Positions 26,834-37,100 of a stretch of 64,000 nucleotides of DNA are shown here, piece after piece (position 1 is the first letter of the stretch; each line of letters opens with the position of its first letter). The notes below the pieces were generated by a model, which saw only the letters and a program-made list of their open reading frames with translations, made no database searches and was not told where the DNA came from. Origin of the DNA: JACPUW01 sp049115495 (GTDB lineage: Bacteria; Bacteroidota; Bacteroidia; CAILMK01; JACPUW01); NCBI GenBank assembly GCA_049115495.1, contig JAGDZV010000002.1, positions 124,001 through 188,000 on the forward strand. The letters run 5' to 3'. A program made the position numbers and the translations under genes.

Positions 26834-27222
26834 TCCTTCTTTAAAATTACCATAATACCATTGGAGTTACTCAATGTTAATGTATTACCGTTGATGCTAT
26901 ATTGGGTGCATTTGGTTATCATTCGCAAAGCTTCTTCAGACTCGGGTTCATCACAACAAGCTTCTGTACAACCAAAACCATCTAAAAAATTAATTTGTCC
27001 GTTTGTACCCAAATTGTATGTTCCAAAACAAGAGTTCACTTCAAGGTTAATATTGGCGTTGCCTTCTGATAGGTTTAGGGCACATGAAATACCGTTAATT
27101 GTTTTGTCGCCATCTTGGTTTGTAAAATTTGCAACGTTCCAAGTTAGCCCTTCAAGCTCGGCATCATTTTTATGACAACTAAAAAGTGATATGGAAATAA
27201 AAGCAAGCAAAAAGAATTTCAT
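26830..27222 (-). CDS. META-like small lipoprotein
   Basis: A 130-aa lipoprotein (lipobox LFSC, Cys16). The ~110-residue mature part has the pattern of META/HslJ-type beta domains: LEGLTWNVANF, a YNLGTNGQINF strand pair and a C-terminal NTLTLSNSNGIMVILKK. It contains a cysteine-rich stretch (GCTEACCDEP) that may form disulfides or bind metal. The role is unknown. It overlaps the kinase gene tail-to-tail by 4 bp. Confidence 0.7.
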   Translation of the reverse strand: MKFFLLAFISISLFSCHKNDAELEGLTWNVANFTNQDGDKTINGISCALNLSEGNANINLEVNSCFGTYNLGTNGQINFLDGFGCTEACCDEPESEEALRMITKCTQYSINGNTLTLSNSNGIMVILKKD

Positions 27223-27307
27223 TTTCTGGGTTTTTAATCTGAACCAAATAACGGAGATTTTAAAGTTGAGGATGCAAAGGCAGCTATATTTCGTAAGTCT
27301 GATTTAC

Positions 27308-27315
27308 TAAATTTG
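27308..27315 (+). promoter_or_regulatory. -7 promoter element (TAAATTTG) of alanine dehydrogenase
   Basis: An exact TAnnTTTG match 22 bp before the GTG start at 27338. Confidence 0.45.
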
Positions 27316-27337
27316 ATTAGTTTTAATTAATAGGCAC

Positions 27338-28561
27338 GTGGCAGAGCATAAATCACAATTTAGCGAACTGGCTAAAAAGGCAGTATTGCAACCAAAAGAG
27401 AGTTTAGTTGAAGTGCAAAAACGTTCAGGTGGTTTAAAAATTGGAGTGCCTAATGAAACTACAAATCAAGAGAAGCGAATTGGGTTAAGTCCTCAAGCTG
27501 TTCAGCTATTAGTAGCCAATGGGCATGAGGTAATAATGGAAGCTGGTGCAGGAGATAGCGCCAAGTTCAGCGATCATGACTACAGCGAAGCCGGTGCTCA
27601 ACTTACCCATGATGTTAATAAGGTATGGCAGTGTCCTATAATAATTAAGGTGGCATTTCCGATTAGCGAAGAGATTGATTTGATGCAGCACGGACAAATT
27701 CTTATGTCGGCCTTGCACGCACCATTACTTGACAAAGGATGTTTGGATCAATTAATGAAGAAGAAGGTTACCGCTATAAGCTTTGAAATGCTTAAAGACG
27801 AAACTGGTGGCTACCCTGTAGTACAGAGCATGAGCGAAATTGCTGGTGGTGCAAGTATTCTTATTGCATCTGAATACCTTTCAAACATAAAGCATGGAAA
27901 AGGAGTTATGCTTGGTGGTATTTCGGGTATTCCGCCTTCTGAGATTGTTATTTTAGGAGCAGGTACTGTTGGGCAATACGCGGCCCGAACGGCAATAGGT
28001 CTCGGCGCCATGGTAAAGGTTTTTGATAATAGCGTTTCAAAACTTAAAAGGTTGGTCAATGGGCTTCATGCTCCTGTTTTTACAAGTATAACACATCCTA
28101 AAGTACTTCAAAATGCGCTAAGAACTGCTGATGTGGTTATTGGTGCTGTAAGGGCCATGAAAGGGAGGGCGCCTGTTTTGGTTACTGAAGAAATGGTGCA
28201 AATGATGAAACCAGGTTCGGTAATTGTTGATGTAAGCATTGACCATGGTGGCTGCATTGAGACTTCTGAAATTACAAATCATAACGAGCCGGTTTTTGAA
28301 AAACATGGTGTCATACATTATTGCGTGCCGAACATTCCATCAAGAGTGAGCCGAACTGCAAGCTACGCTTTGTCTAATGTGTTTTCGAATCTGTTAATTG
28401 ATATGGGTAGAGTAGGGGGCTTCAAGAACTTTGTTTGGGAGAAAGAATATGTGAGGGAGAGTGTGTACTTATACAAAGGGATTTTAACAAACGATTTTAT
28501 TGGTGAGAAGTTCGGAATGACCAGCAAGGATCTTAATTTGATCATTGCTTCAATGTTCTAA
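27338..28561 (+). CDS. ald: Alanine dehydrogenase (AlaDH/PNT family)
   Basis: Interconverts L-alanine and pyruvate with NAD(H). The 407-aa protein has the AlaDH/PNT N-terminal domain (GVPNETTNQEKRIGLSP and the SFEMLKDETGGYPVVQSMSEIAGG segment) and a Rossmann NAD site VILGAGTVGQYAA, followed by VIVDVSIDHGG and HYCVPNIPSRV near the C-terminus. It is about 35 residues longer than classical Ald because of an N-terminal extension, as is usual in Bacteroidota. The start is GTG. The 3' end is followed closely by the DUF1569 gene. Confidence 0.92.
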   Translation: MAEHKSQFSELAKKAVLQPKESLVEVQKRSGGLKIGVPNETTNQEKRIGLSPQAVQLLVANGHEVIMEAGAGDSAKFSDHDYSEAGAQLTHDVNKVWQCPIIIKVAFPISEEIDLMQHGQILMSALHAPLLDKGCLDQLMKKKVTAISFEMLKDETGGYPVVQSMSEIAGGASILIASEYLSNIKHGKGVMLGGISGIPPSEIVILGAGTVGQYAARTAIGLGAMVKVFDNSVSKLKRLVNGLHAPVFTSITHPKVLQNALRTADVVIGAVRAMKGRAPVLVTEEMVQMMKPGSVIVDVSIDHGGCIETSEITNHNEPVFEKHGVIHYCVPNIPSRVSRTASYALSNVFSNLLIDMGRVGGFKNFVWEKEYVRESVYLYKGILTNDFIGEKFGMTSKDLNLIIASMF

Positions 28562-28568
28562 TAGTATT

Positions 28569-29036
28569 ATGAAATTTATTGATTTTGACCTTCAAGAACT
28601 TGAAGTAGTTCTTGAAGACTTAAATGGAAATTCTCAAGCTTTATGGGGTGGTATGTCAGCTGCTCAAATGGTTCAACACTTAATTGATATTGCCCAAATA
28701 AGCAATGGAAGAATTGATGTAACGTTTGCCAATAAACCTGAGAACCTACCAAAGCTAAGACACATTCTTTATAAAAAAGTGCCTTTTCCCAAAGAGTTTG
28801 CTGCGCCCAAACAGGTTGAAGATATGATTGGAAAGAATAAAGCTGCATCAATAGCAGATATTAATTCTTTAAAGGGTCAATTGATTAATGAGCTTGAAAA
28901 AATGGAAGTTCATTTAAGCGATGGAAAGAAAGTTACTAATGCTGTTTTTGGCCCACTTGACCTTGCAGATTGGAAGTGGTTTCATAGAAAACACATTAGC
29001 CATCATTTGGCTCAGTTTGGTGTTTGGGAGTATTAG
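28569..29036 (+). CDS. DinB-like DUF1569 protein
   Basis: A 155-aa four-helix protein of the DinB/DUF1569 type: WGGMSAAQMVQHLIDIAQ near the N-terminus and DWKWFHRKHISHHLAQFGVW at the end give the three-His metal site usual in DinB-like folds (HL...H...HH). The biochemical role of DUF1569 is not established. The ATG at 28569 is 7 bp after the ald stop, so the two are probably co-transcribed; an earlier in-frame ATG at 28545 would overlap ald and is less likely. Confidence 0.82.
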   Translation: MKFIDFDLQELEVVLEDLNGNSQALWGGMSAAQMVQHLIDIAQISNGRIDVTFANKPENLPKLRHILYKKVPFPKEFAAPKQVEDMIGKNKAASIADINSLKGQLINELEKMEVHLSDGKKVTNAVFGPLDLADWKWFHRKHISHHLAQFGVWEY

Positions 29037-29040
29037 TCCA

Positions 29041-29072
29041 CAAAAAAAGCGAAGCTGTTTCCAACTTCGCTT
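29041..29072 (-). terminator. Rho-independent terminator of the thioredoxin gene
   Basis: An 8-bp stem (AAGCGAAG at 29047-29054 with CTTCGCTT at 29065-29072) is followed on the minus strand by a run of Ts. It lies between convergent genes. It is strong for the thioredoxin gene and weaker for the plus-strand gene, which has only TTCCTATTA after the stem. Confidence 0.8.
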
Positions 29073-29095
29073 CCTATTATTGAGTTTGGTATTTA

Positions 29096-29578
29096 CTACT
29101 TTTTAGCGATCACTTTTTCACCTACTTCTACAAAACTATTAGCCGGATGAGCACCCGCTACTTTATGCAAAACTTTGCCTTCTCCGTCTAAATAAAGTAG
29201 TGTAGGATAGCCTCTGATCCCGTATTTTCTTGCTACATAAGGACCCTCGCCTCGCTCAGCATCAATTTTGTAGTTAATAAAGTTTTCATTGTAATATTTT
29301 GCTGCGTCTTTGTTAGTAAAAGTGTTCTTAGCCATCCATTTACAAGGTCCACACCAAACCGCATATACATCAATAAAAACTGGTTTGTTTTGTGCTTTTG
29401 CTTCAGCTAATGCTTCTTTAAAAGTGCCTTTAAAAAATTGGATCCCTTTTGTTTCTGCCTTTTCGCCTTCAACATTGTGTTCATGATTATGGTTAGTTTC
29501 AGGGGCAATTCTGTAGGCAGATAATCCGATAGATATTATGCCTAGGGCTATAAAAAGAGTGATGTACTTCAATTTCAT
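29096..29578 (-). CDS. Exported thioredoxin-family protein
   Basis: About 160 aa with an N-terminal signal or anchor, a His/Glu-rich linker (NHNHEHN) and a thioredoxin fold carrying AVWCGPCKWM and the cis-Pro segment GIRGYPTLLYL. It resembles the DsbD C-terminal domain/thioredoxin_7 group that reduces periplasmic disulfides. The ATG at 29578 is preferred, as it gives the signal peptide. A near-ideal promoter lies at 29601-29631 and a terminator follows, so it is monocistronic. Confidence 0.88.
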   Translation of the reverse strand: MKLKYITLFIALGIISIGLSAYRIAPETNHNHEHNVEGEKAETKGIQFFKGTFKEALAEAKAQNKPVFIDVYAVWCGPCKWMAKNTFTNKDAAKYYNENFINYKIDAERGEGPYVARKYGIRGYPTLLYLDGEGKVLHKVAGAHPANSFVEVGEKVIAKK

Positions 29579-29600
29579 TTTGATTTGTTTTAATGCGTAA

Positions 29601-29631
29601 CGAAAGTAAAAACGCAAAGGTTCTTTACAAA
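29601..29631 (-). promoter_or_regulatory. Promoter of the thioredoxin gene (TTTG-N19-TACTTTCG)
   Basis: On the minus strand a TTTG (29628-29631) is followed after exactly 19 bp by TACTTTCG (29601-29608), matching the Bacteroidota housekeeping promoter except for one base of the -7 box. It lies 22 bp upstream of the preferred ATG. Confidence 0.7.
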
Positions 29632-29685
29632 GTGCATTTGGTTACAAAACTTCGAAAGGGTTAACAGGTTGTTGACTAAATTGAG

Positions 29686-32670
29686 TTATTTCTTAAGCGC
29701 CCTAAAACCAACAATTGAAACTACCATGAGTAAAAGAATTGAAACAACCCAGAGGAAGCTTCGATTTGATTTTGATTTAAAATTGACAGGATCGAAGTTG
29801 CCGACATGAATGGTGTTTGCCCAATAATAAGGATGCTGATGAAGTTGGTCAGATGTATTTAAAAAGTCTCTTTTGGCTTGTGATAAAGCTTCAATTTTAT
29901 TAAAACCGTCATTTAAATATTTATAGTAATTACCAGCAATAAACACACTGCTATTATCGTCAGCTCGCCAGTGGTTCATGGTAACACTATGGCAGCCACT
30001 ATAAAAAAAAGCATTTGCTAAGCTAAATAGGCCAATACCGTTTCTTTTTTGGCCAGCAGCAGTTTCGCAGGCCGAAAGAAAAATACTATTAGCATTGAAA
30101 GGGGTTGCAAATATTTGATCTATGGCAATGCTACTTTGGTTTGAGAAAAGTAGGTGGGATTTTTCAGGAAAGCTATCATTTAACAGGGCGTGAGAAGCAA
30201 AATGAATCAAATCATATATGGCGAGTTTCTTCAAAAGGCTATAATCGGCAATCACTGTATTGTCAAGCATTTCAAATTCAAGTTGACTTTCCTTTTTTAT
30301 TCTAATTGCTTCTTCTTTATTGTTGATGCTAAATTCATCTTGGTATTCCGGAGCAATTGCAATGGCTTTTTCTACTTGGTTGTTTTTTGAAGTATTGAGC
30401 CAAACGGCCAATGAGTTTAGAAAGCCAACATTTTTGGTAAGCGCAATTGGTTTCTCATCTTCAAATAGAATGTCAAAAGGTAAATAATTTAAAACGCCGC
30501 TAGGGTTAACCAGTAGCGTATTGAAGTCTGATTTTGGCAGTAAATGCTTGCTTATGGCGTTTACTTTGCTATTATAAGATTCGGAGTTAAACTCCAACGT
30601 AGGTATATTGGTCACCATTTCAATAATCTCTTGAACCTGTTTCTCAAAGCCTACATTGTTAAACGACTCAATTTTTATTTCTTTTTGGGTAATTGAAAAA
30701 ATGTAAGTGATATCATCATGTGTGAAATAGGATTGTAAAATGCATGCGCTACAGATTTTCTCTTGGAGTTCCCCCAATTTAAAGTTGGTATTGTTGAGTA
30801 AATAGTTGTAGTAGTTCGGGTGTTCCGTTTTAATCTGCTCAGAAATCTGTTCTAAGTTTTTGCTAATTTTTTCAATTTTTTTACTCGTATTCTTTTTCTC
30901 TTGGCCTTTAGAACTTGGCAATTGATTAATTAAAAAATCCAGTTCCAAGCCAAGGTGGTGCTCAAGATTAATAAGTGAGTCATCTTTATAAACACCTTCT
31001 AAAAGGCTCGACTTTGAAAAGCTTTCTCTTAAAAGTGAAGTGTTGTATTGATCATTTAAATTCAGCGCAATTTCAAAATAGGTCGATTCATTTGTTGAAA
31101 GATACAATTCAATTGCAGTGCTAATTCCCAGCTTATACAGTTTGTCAAACTCATCAAACACTCTGAATTTTCCTTCAGTAGTATTGGTATAAGAAGCATG
31201 AGTATTTGTAGCCTTAATTCCTTTTTGCAATAGCATTAGTGCTAAGTCTTGCTCCAATCTTGAATTGTTAGAGCTAGCTAAAATAGCTTTTGAAACAAAC
31301 GATAGTGCTTCAAGCTCTTCTTTTACAAAATATCTACTTTCAATTTCTTGCCCCAATTTTTGAAACTCATTCGTTTTAAAACCAAATACACTCAGCGAGT
31401 AGTACAAAACGGAATCATATTGCTTATTCATCTCATGAGCCTCGGCAAGCAAATTGTATAATTTGGTTTGGCTCAAAGAATCTCCAACTATCTTGTTCGA
31501 ATAATAGTGTTTTGCCGCATATAGGTATTTAAAGGCCGAATCGGTTTTTGAATCATCGAGATAATAGCCCGCAATGTTTGATAGGTGCCAAACTGTTTGC
31601 GGGTGAAATGCACCTGCTCTCAAAATGTTTTCAAGTCCACTTTTGTAGCAGTTAAGTTCTTTTTTTTGCAATTTTAAATCACGGTAAATTCTTCCCATAT
31701 TACCGTAAGAAAGGGCTTTTTCTTGGCTGTATTCGCCAAAAGTTTTTGTAGCCATTTCAATAGCATTGGTTTGAAATTCTAAAGCTTTTGAATATTGTTT
31801 TCTACCTCTTGCAATCATTCCAAGCACATTGTAATCATGGTAGAGCTCTGCCGATTCTTTTTGTACTTCTTTATGCATTTTTAGTGCCTTAGAAATGTAT
31901 AATTCGGCCAAGCTTAATTGATTAAGGTCATAATAGGCCATACCCAAGTGGTAATAAGCTCTTCCTAAGTCAATGGAATCTATAGGTATTTGATTTTCAC
32001 GAATAGCTATGCATTTTTCATAAACTTTTTTTCCTTCGTTGTATTTACCCAAACGGTTATAGCGAACTCCTAAATTATTTAATACGGTTGCCATTTCAGG
32101 AGACTCACCTTTGCCGTTGTCAATTAGAATCAATTTAGCGATTTCTAAGTACTCTACTTCTTCATCAAAATGACCTTGTTCAGCAGCCACTACGCTTAAA
32201 TTATTGTAGAGCTCTGCCACTTTCATGCTTTTTTCTCCAGTTACCGCCTTGGCAAGTTCAATAGTTTTATGCAGTCGTTTTTCGCAGTTTTCCAATTCTT
32301 GATTCATGAAAAAAGCAAGGGCATAACTTAAATTAAAATCGATACTCACAGGTTCGTTCGGAAAAGAGTTGGAATCAGCTTTTTTAAACCATTCAATGGC
32401 TTCAGCCAAATCTCTCTTTTGTAAATAGGAGTTGGCTATAATTAAATGAGCCCTAAGGTTTACGGAGTCAATGCTTGTGCAGGTTTCTGTTATTTTAATG
32501 CAAGCATCTTTGGCCTTATTTATTTCTTGGTTTTTGTAAAGTTCTCTGGCAATCTCAAGTTTTTCTACGCATGTGCTTTGTTGCCCAAATACGAATAGGG
32601 CGGTTAAAAACAAGCTTAAAAAAGAAACCGCAACTTTAAAAACTGAACTCACAAAAAATATTTTTTTCAA
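29686..32670 (-). CDS. Exported TPR-CHAT peptidase with C-terminal membrane anchor
   Basis: A 994-aa protein with an N-terminal signal peptide (ending ALFVFGQ), about ten TPR-type helical repeats (residues ~35-440, e.g. the YNNLGVRYNRLGKYNEGKKV and YYHLGMAYYDLNQLSLAE pairs), a coiled middle, and a C-terminal CHAT domain (~680-955). The caspase-like dyad is visible as His827 in HFASHALL and Cys868 in FLSACETAAG. A final transmembrane helix (~972-990) with a KK tail would anchor it with the bulk in the periplasm. The start is TTG (32668-32670); an in-frame stop lies four codons upstream. It is divergent from a sigma factor-TPR-subtilisin unit, and only 37 bp separate the two starts, so shared control is likely. 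Substrates are unknown. Confidence 0.88.
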   Translation of the reverse strand: MKKIFFVSSVFKVAVSFLSLFLTALFVFGQQSTCVEKLEIARELYKNQEINKAKDACIKITETCTSIDSVNLRAHLIIANSYLQKRDLAEAIEWFKKADSNSFPNEPVSIDFNLSYALAFFMNQELENCEKRLHKTIELAKAVTGEKSMKVAELYNNLSVVAAEQGHFDEEVEYLEIAKLILIDNGKGESPEMATVLNNLGVRYNRLGKYNEGKKVYEKCIAIRENQIPIDSIDLGRAYYHLGMAYYDLNQLSLAELYISKALKMHKEVQKESAELYHDYNVLGMIARGRKQYSKALEFQTNAIEMATKTFGEYSQEKALSYGNMGRIYRDLKLQKKELNCYKSGLENILRAGAFHPQTVWHLSNIAGYYLDDSKTDSAFKYLYAAKHYYSNKIVGDSLSQTKLYNLLAEAHEMNKQYDSVLYYSLSVFGFKTNEFQKLGQEIESRYFVKEELEALSFVSKAILASSNNSRLEQDLALMLLQKGIKATNTHASYTNTTEGKFRVFDEFDKLYKLGISTAIELYLSTNESTYFEIALNLNDQYNTSLLRESFSKSSLLEGVYKDDSLINLEHHLGLELDFLINQLPSSKGQEKKNTSKKIEKISKNLEQISEQIKTEHPNYYNYLLNNTNFKLGELQEKICSACILQSYFTHDDITYIFSITQKEIKIESFNNVGFEKQVQEIIEMVTNIPTLEFNSESYNSKVNAISKHLLPKSDFNTLLVNPSGVLNYLPFDILFEDEKPIALTKNVGFLNSLAVWLNTSKNNQVEKAIAIAPEYQDEFSINNKEEAIRIKKESQLEFEMLDNTVIADYSLLKKLAIYDLIHFASHALLNDSFPEKSHLLFSNQSSIAIDQIFATPFNANSIFLSACETAAGQKRNGIGLFSLANAFFYSGCHSVTMNHWRADDNSSVFIAGNYYKYLNDGFNKIEALSQAKRDFLNTSDQLHQHPYYWANTIHVGNFDPVNFKSKSNRSFLWVVSILLLMVVSIVGFRALKK

Positions 32671-32707
32671 TTTTACATGTAATTATTCAAGAAGGCACGT
32701 CATACCT

Positions 32708-33298
32708 ATGAGTAGCATAGTTAGAAAACTTGCTAGCGCATTTAGAAAAACCAACTACAGCCATATGGCTGACGAAGTGTTGGTAGCGGAGTATGCAAGA
32801 AATCAAGACAGTGAGATTATTGGTGAATTAATGAAAAGATACCATTCGCACATAGTGGCTTTTGGTTTTAAAAGCTTTAAAAACGAAGACGATGTGCATG
32901 ATTTTGTGCACGATGTATTTGAGAAGCTTGGTGAAAAACTAAAAACGACAGAAGTAAAGCAATTTAAAGCATGGCTTTACACCACTATGCGCAATATGTT
33001 TTATGATGAAGGTAGAAAACAGATAGTTCGTGAAGCATTTGCATCAAACGAGAAAAAGACAAGTTCTGAGGATTACAACCCGCTAAAGGAAGTTGAAAAA
33101 AATATAGACCAAGAGCATTTGCAAAAAGCCATTTTAGAATTAAATGAAAAAGAACAGCGATGCTTGCAATTGCTCTATTGGGAAGAGCTGAGCTATGCCG
33201 AAGTAATGAAACAAATGGAATTGACTTTTAATCAGCTCCGTGGATTAAAGGATCGAAGTCTGAAAAAGCTGAAAGAGAAACTTCAAAATATTTACTGA
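32708..33298 (+). CDS. RNA polymerase sigma-70 family (ECF-type) factor
   Basis: A 196-aa sigma factor. Region 2 spans DEVLVAEYARN to DDVHDFVHDVFEKL, with the NMFYDEGRK end of region 2.4. Region 4 spans LNEKEQRCLQLLYWEELSYAEV to NQLRGLKDRSLKKLKEKL. There is no region 3 and no signal. A longer frame begins at 32573 but would overlap the TPR-CHAT gene; the ATG at 32708 gives the normal length. It is 5 bp from the membrane TPR gene, which is placed where anti-sigma factors usually lie. Confidence 0.93.
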   Translation: MSSIVRKLASAFRKTNYSHMADEVLVAEYARNQDSEIIGELMKRYHSHIVAFGFKSFKNEDDVHDFVHDVFEKLGEKLKTTEVKQFKAWLYTTMRNMFYDEGRKQIVREAFASNEKKTSSEDYNPLKEVEKNIDQEHLQKAILELNEKEQRCLQLLYWEELSYAEVMKQMELTFNQLRGLKDRSLKKLKEKLQNIY

Positions 33299-33303
33299 GT
33301 AAA

Positions 33304-34017
33304 ATGAATTTGAGTTTAGATAAAATACAGGATTTTGTAAACGAAAACCTGCCACAAGATGAAATGGATGTCATTAATACGTATCTAAAAAACGATGAGC
33401 TTGAAGCCGAAAGGGTTTGGCAAGTAGCCGATGCCCTTGAGCAAGGCAAAACAATAGAAGAGCTAAAGCAATTTGAAAGAGTGGCTTACAAAACAGTTGA
33501 TGAAAAAAGCCAACAAAAAAGCAATGTGGCATTAAGAGTAGCTGCGGCTGTTATCATTTTATTTGTGGCACTTGGCGCTTTTTATCTTGTAAATGGTACC
33601 AGCACCAACTTATATGCCAGCTATTATGAGCCATATGAAAATGTGCTTAAAACAAGAAGCAACGAAAAGCTTGATTGGGCAACTGCCATGATGCATTATG
33701 ATAGAAAAGAATATGCAGAAGCAAAAGCTGAGTTTCTTTCTTTTGGCGAGGAAGAAAAGGCAAAACCACTTTACAATTTGTATTTGGGTATAGTGCATTT
33801 AGAGTTAAATGAATTTGAAAATGCTGAAACTCAGTTTCGAAGTTTGCTTGCCAAAGACAATCAATACTTTAATGAGCATGCCAAATGGTATTTGTCACTA
33901 CTAGCCGTAAAAACCAATAACTACTCAAAAGCCATTGAGTATTTAAATCAGCTCACCAAAGAATCAAATTATTACAAAGAAAGAGCAAAAGAATTATTAA
34001 TTAAATTGGCTAGTTAA
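33304..34017 (+). CDS. Membrane-anchored TPR protein, candidate anti-sigma factor
   Basis: A 237-aa protein with a ~72-residue cytoplasmic acidic N-terminus, one transmembrane helix (VALRVAAAVIILFVALGAFYLV, split around residues 76-97) and a periplasmic C-terminal half with two or three TPR-like helix pairs (WATAMMHYDRKEYAEAKAEF; YNLYLGIVHLELNEFENAE). Its topology and position 5 bp after an ECF sigma gene suggest an anti-sigma role with the sensor part outside. No ZAS zinc motif (HxxxCxxC) is present, so the anti-sigma call is inference. Confidence 0.75.
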   Translation: MNLSLDKIQDFVNENLPQDEMDVINTYLKNDELEAERVWQVADALEQGKTIEELKQFERVAYKTVDEKSQQKSNVALRVAAAVIILFVALGAFYLVNGTSTNLYASYYEPYENVLKTRSNEKLDWATAMMHYDRKEYAEAKAEFLSFGEEEKAKPLYNLYLGIVHLELNEFENAETQFRSLLAKDNQYFNEHAKWYLSLLAVKTNNYSKAIEYLNQLTKESNYYKERAKELLIKLAS

Positions 34018-34112
34018 ACCATTGTAATTCAGTGGGTTTTTGATATGATTTAAATAATTGTCAATAAAAAAATGTAATCTCTAAATCATAGCCGTCTCCC
34101 TTACAAAGTGAG

Positions 34113-37100
34113 ATGTTTATGAACAAAAGAGCGTTTTTTCTTACAGTTTGGGTTTTATTGTCGGCCATTGCTTTTGGCCAGAATGAGAAAGTGGGAAAAC
34201 CACTTTACTTAAAAAGTGGAACTAGATTTTTACCAAGAAATATTGATCAACTAGAAAGTACAGATTTAGGCAAACACTCAGTAAATGGTATTGCCTGGAT
34301 TATACTTCAGTTTAAGGATATTCCTCAACCACATCAGGTTCAAAAATTAGAGCATAAAGGAATTAAACTTTTCTCATACTTGCCAAAACACTCGTATTTG
34401 GCTCAAGTTGTTTTACCTGCAAACTCAAAGGCCCTGCAACTCTCAGGCGCTAGGGCCTTTTATCTTTTGCAGGTTGAAGATAAAACCAATTTACTGAGCG
34501 ATTCTAACGGCCTTTCAAGCTTTGAAGGAAACGAAATGATCATTGAAATTTTGTTGGTTGATGGTATGAAATCAACGGCTGAAAAGGAATTAATCTCTCA
34601 AGGTGCCACATTATTAGAATCTCGAATGCCAAACTTGCTAAAATTTAGAATTGATGGAAGCAAACTCTCAAAAATTTTAAATCTACCCTATGTTACATAC
34701 TTAAATGAGAGTAGTATTGAGTACCAGAGCTTCAACAGAGAAAACAGACAAACTCAAAGGGTTTCGGCACTGCAATCATCAACATTTGGATTAAATGGTA
34801 ATGGAGTAAAAATTGGTGTTGGTGACAATAATTATATCGACAACCATATTGATCTTTTGGGTAGGAATTATTCTAAAATACTCCGGAGCAGTTTGTTTGC
34901 CCCAAGTAGTCCAAACCATGCCATTCACGTTGCGGGTACCATTGCTGGCGCAGGAAATGAAAATCCAATTCACAAAGGAATGGCCCCCAAAGCCTACATT
35001 ATAAATGATTATTTTGGCGCTATTGTTACCACCCTGCCACAATTATATTTAAATCATCAAGTATCTATTAGCAATAACTCTTGGGGAAGTATTTATGTAA
35101 GTTGCAGTAATTATGGAAATTATTCTAGTAGCTCTGTTTCAATTGATAAAAGTCTTAACGACTACAATAAAGTGCTACATGTATTTGCAGCGGGGAATAA
35201 TGGAAGAGAGAGCTGCAATGGGGTCCCGAATAATTACCGAAACCTAGCCAATGACTATAACGTTGCCAAAAATGTACTAACCGTTGGAGCTGTAACACAT
35301 AATGATACCATTACTGATTTTTCGAGCAGAGGCCCAGCAAGAGATGGTAGGTTAAAGCCAGAAATTGTAGCTACTGGAGCTGATGTAACTTCTTGCAAAC
35401 TTGAATATGGCTACGAAACAACTTTTGGCACTAGCATGGCTGCTCCTACGGTTTCAGGTATTGCCGCATTATTAACACAACGCTATAAGCAGCTTAATAA
35501 TAAAGCATTACCAGATGCGGCACTTCTAAAGGCTATTTTGTGCAATACCGCCAAAGACATGGGCAATAATGGGCCCGATTATCAATATGGTTTTGGTGTT
35601 GCAAATGCATACAGAGCCATTGAAGTAATGAATAGTGGCAATTTTTACGATAACACCATAAGCAATGGAACAACTCAAAACCAAACCATTACAGTAGGCA
35701 GTAATGTTGATCAACTAAAGGTAATGATTTGCTGGAGCGACATAAATGGCGGATCATACAATCAATTTGCGCTAACTAATGATTTAGATCTTGAAGTTAT
35801 TGACCCTAATAACAATGTGGTTTTACCATGGACACTTGATCATTCCATTTCAAATGTTGCGAATACGGCTACAAGAACTAGAGACAGCATTAACAATATT
35901 GAGCAGGTAACTATATCTAATCCTATACAGGGAACATACACCATTAGAGTAAAGGGAACAACAGTGGCCATGGGCAGCCAAAAATATTTTGCGGTTTATG
36001 ATTTGGTAGAAAAAGGCATAACATTAACTTATCCGTTTGGAGATGAAAAATGGGTTCCGGGCGAAACAGAGTTCATTCGCTGGGATGCTTGGGGAACAGG
36101 CAATAATACCTTTAAGCTAGAGTATTCAATAAATAGTGGAAACTCATGGAGCACTATAAACGCTGCCATTGCCGATTCTTTAAGATTCTATGAATACACT
36201 GTTCCTTCAGTAGCAACACATCAATTTAGAATTAGGGTTTCTGTTAATTCAACAACATATTCTGATGCTAGTAACCATAATGTTGTTGTTTTAAACCAAC
36301 CTACACTTACGGCAACAGCCCTAGGATCTGGAGCAGCGTTTGTAGCATGGAATACTATATCAGGGGCCAATAGTTATAATATTCTTCATTTTAACGATGG
36401 AAAATGGAATAAAATTAAAAATATAAGCACTAACAAAGACACCTTAAAAAATTTGCCAATTGAAGAAGATGTATGGTTATGTATAGAACCCGTTTTTAGC
36501 AACGGAATTAAAGCAAGACACTCAATTGCAAAGGTGCTTGACCTTTCTACCGGCTATTGCCCATGGCCAAGAGATATACAAATTACTGAAATTGTTAGTC
36601 CTGCTGAATATGGTAGAATTAATACAAGCGATTCAATGACGGCTAATGACACCGTTGTTATTAAAGTGAAAAATGTAGGAAACAACGACTTAGATAGCTT
36701 TAAAATTGGATTTACTCATGACTTTGTGAATAATAAAACTGAAACGATACGCCAAACCATAAATAAAGGACAAGAACTTACCATAAAATTTACCAATACA
36801 GTTGACAATTCATTTACTTGGCAACATGACCTAAGCACTTGGGCATCGGCCTTTGGAGATACAAGGACAAGCAACGATACCATTTTAAATTACACTATAA
36901 ACCATAGAGACAACTGGGCAATGTTTTTACCCTACAAAGAAGACTTTGAGTTTTGGGAAGACACGTTTTATTTAGGCTATAACCCAAGTTTAAATTTTAG
37001 GAATGAAATTGACTTTTTGTCTAGCAGCACTAACGGAAGGCTAACGGTAGAGCAGTTTGGCGATCTGGTGGTTAGCGGCAATAAATCTATAATTCTTGAT

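Noticed and set aside
32573..32707. 45-residue N-terminal extension of the sigma factor
   Set aside because: It lies almost wholly in the opposing TPR-CHAT coding region, and sigma factors of this type start close to region 2.
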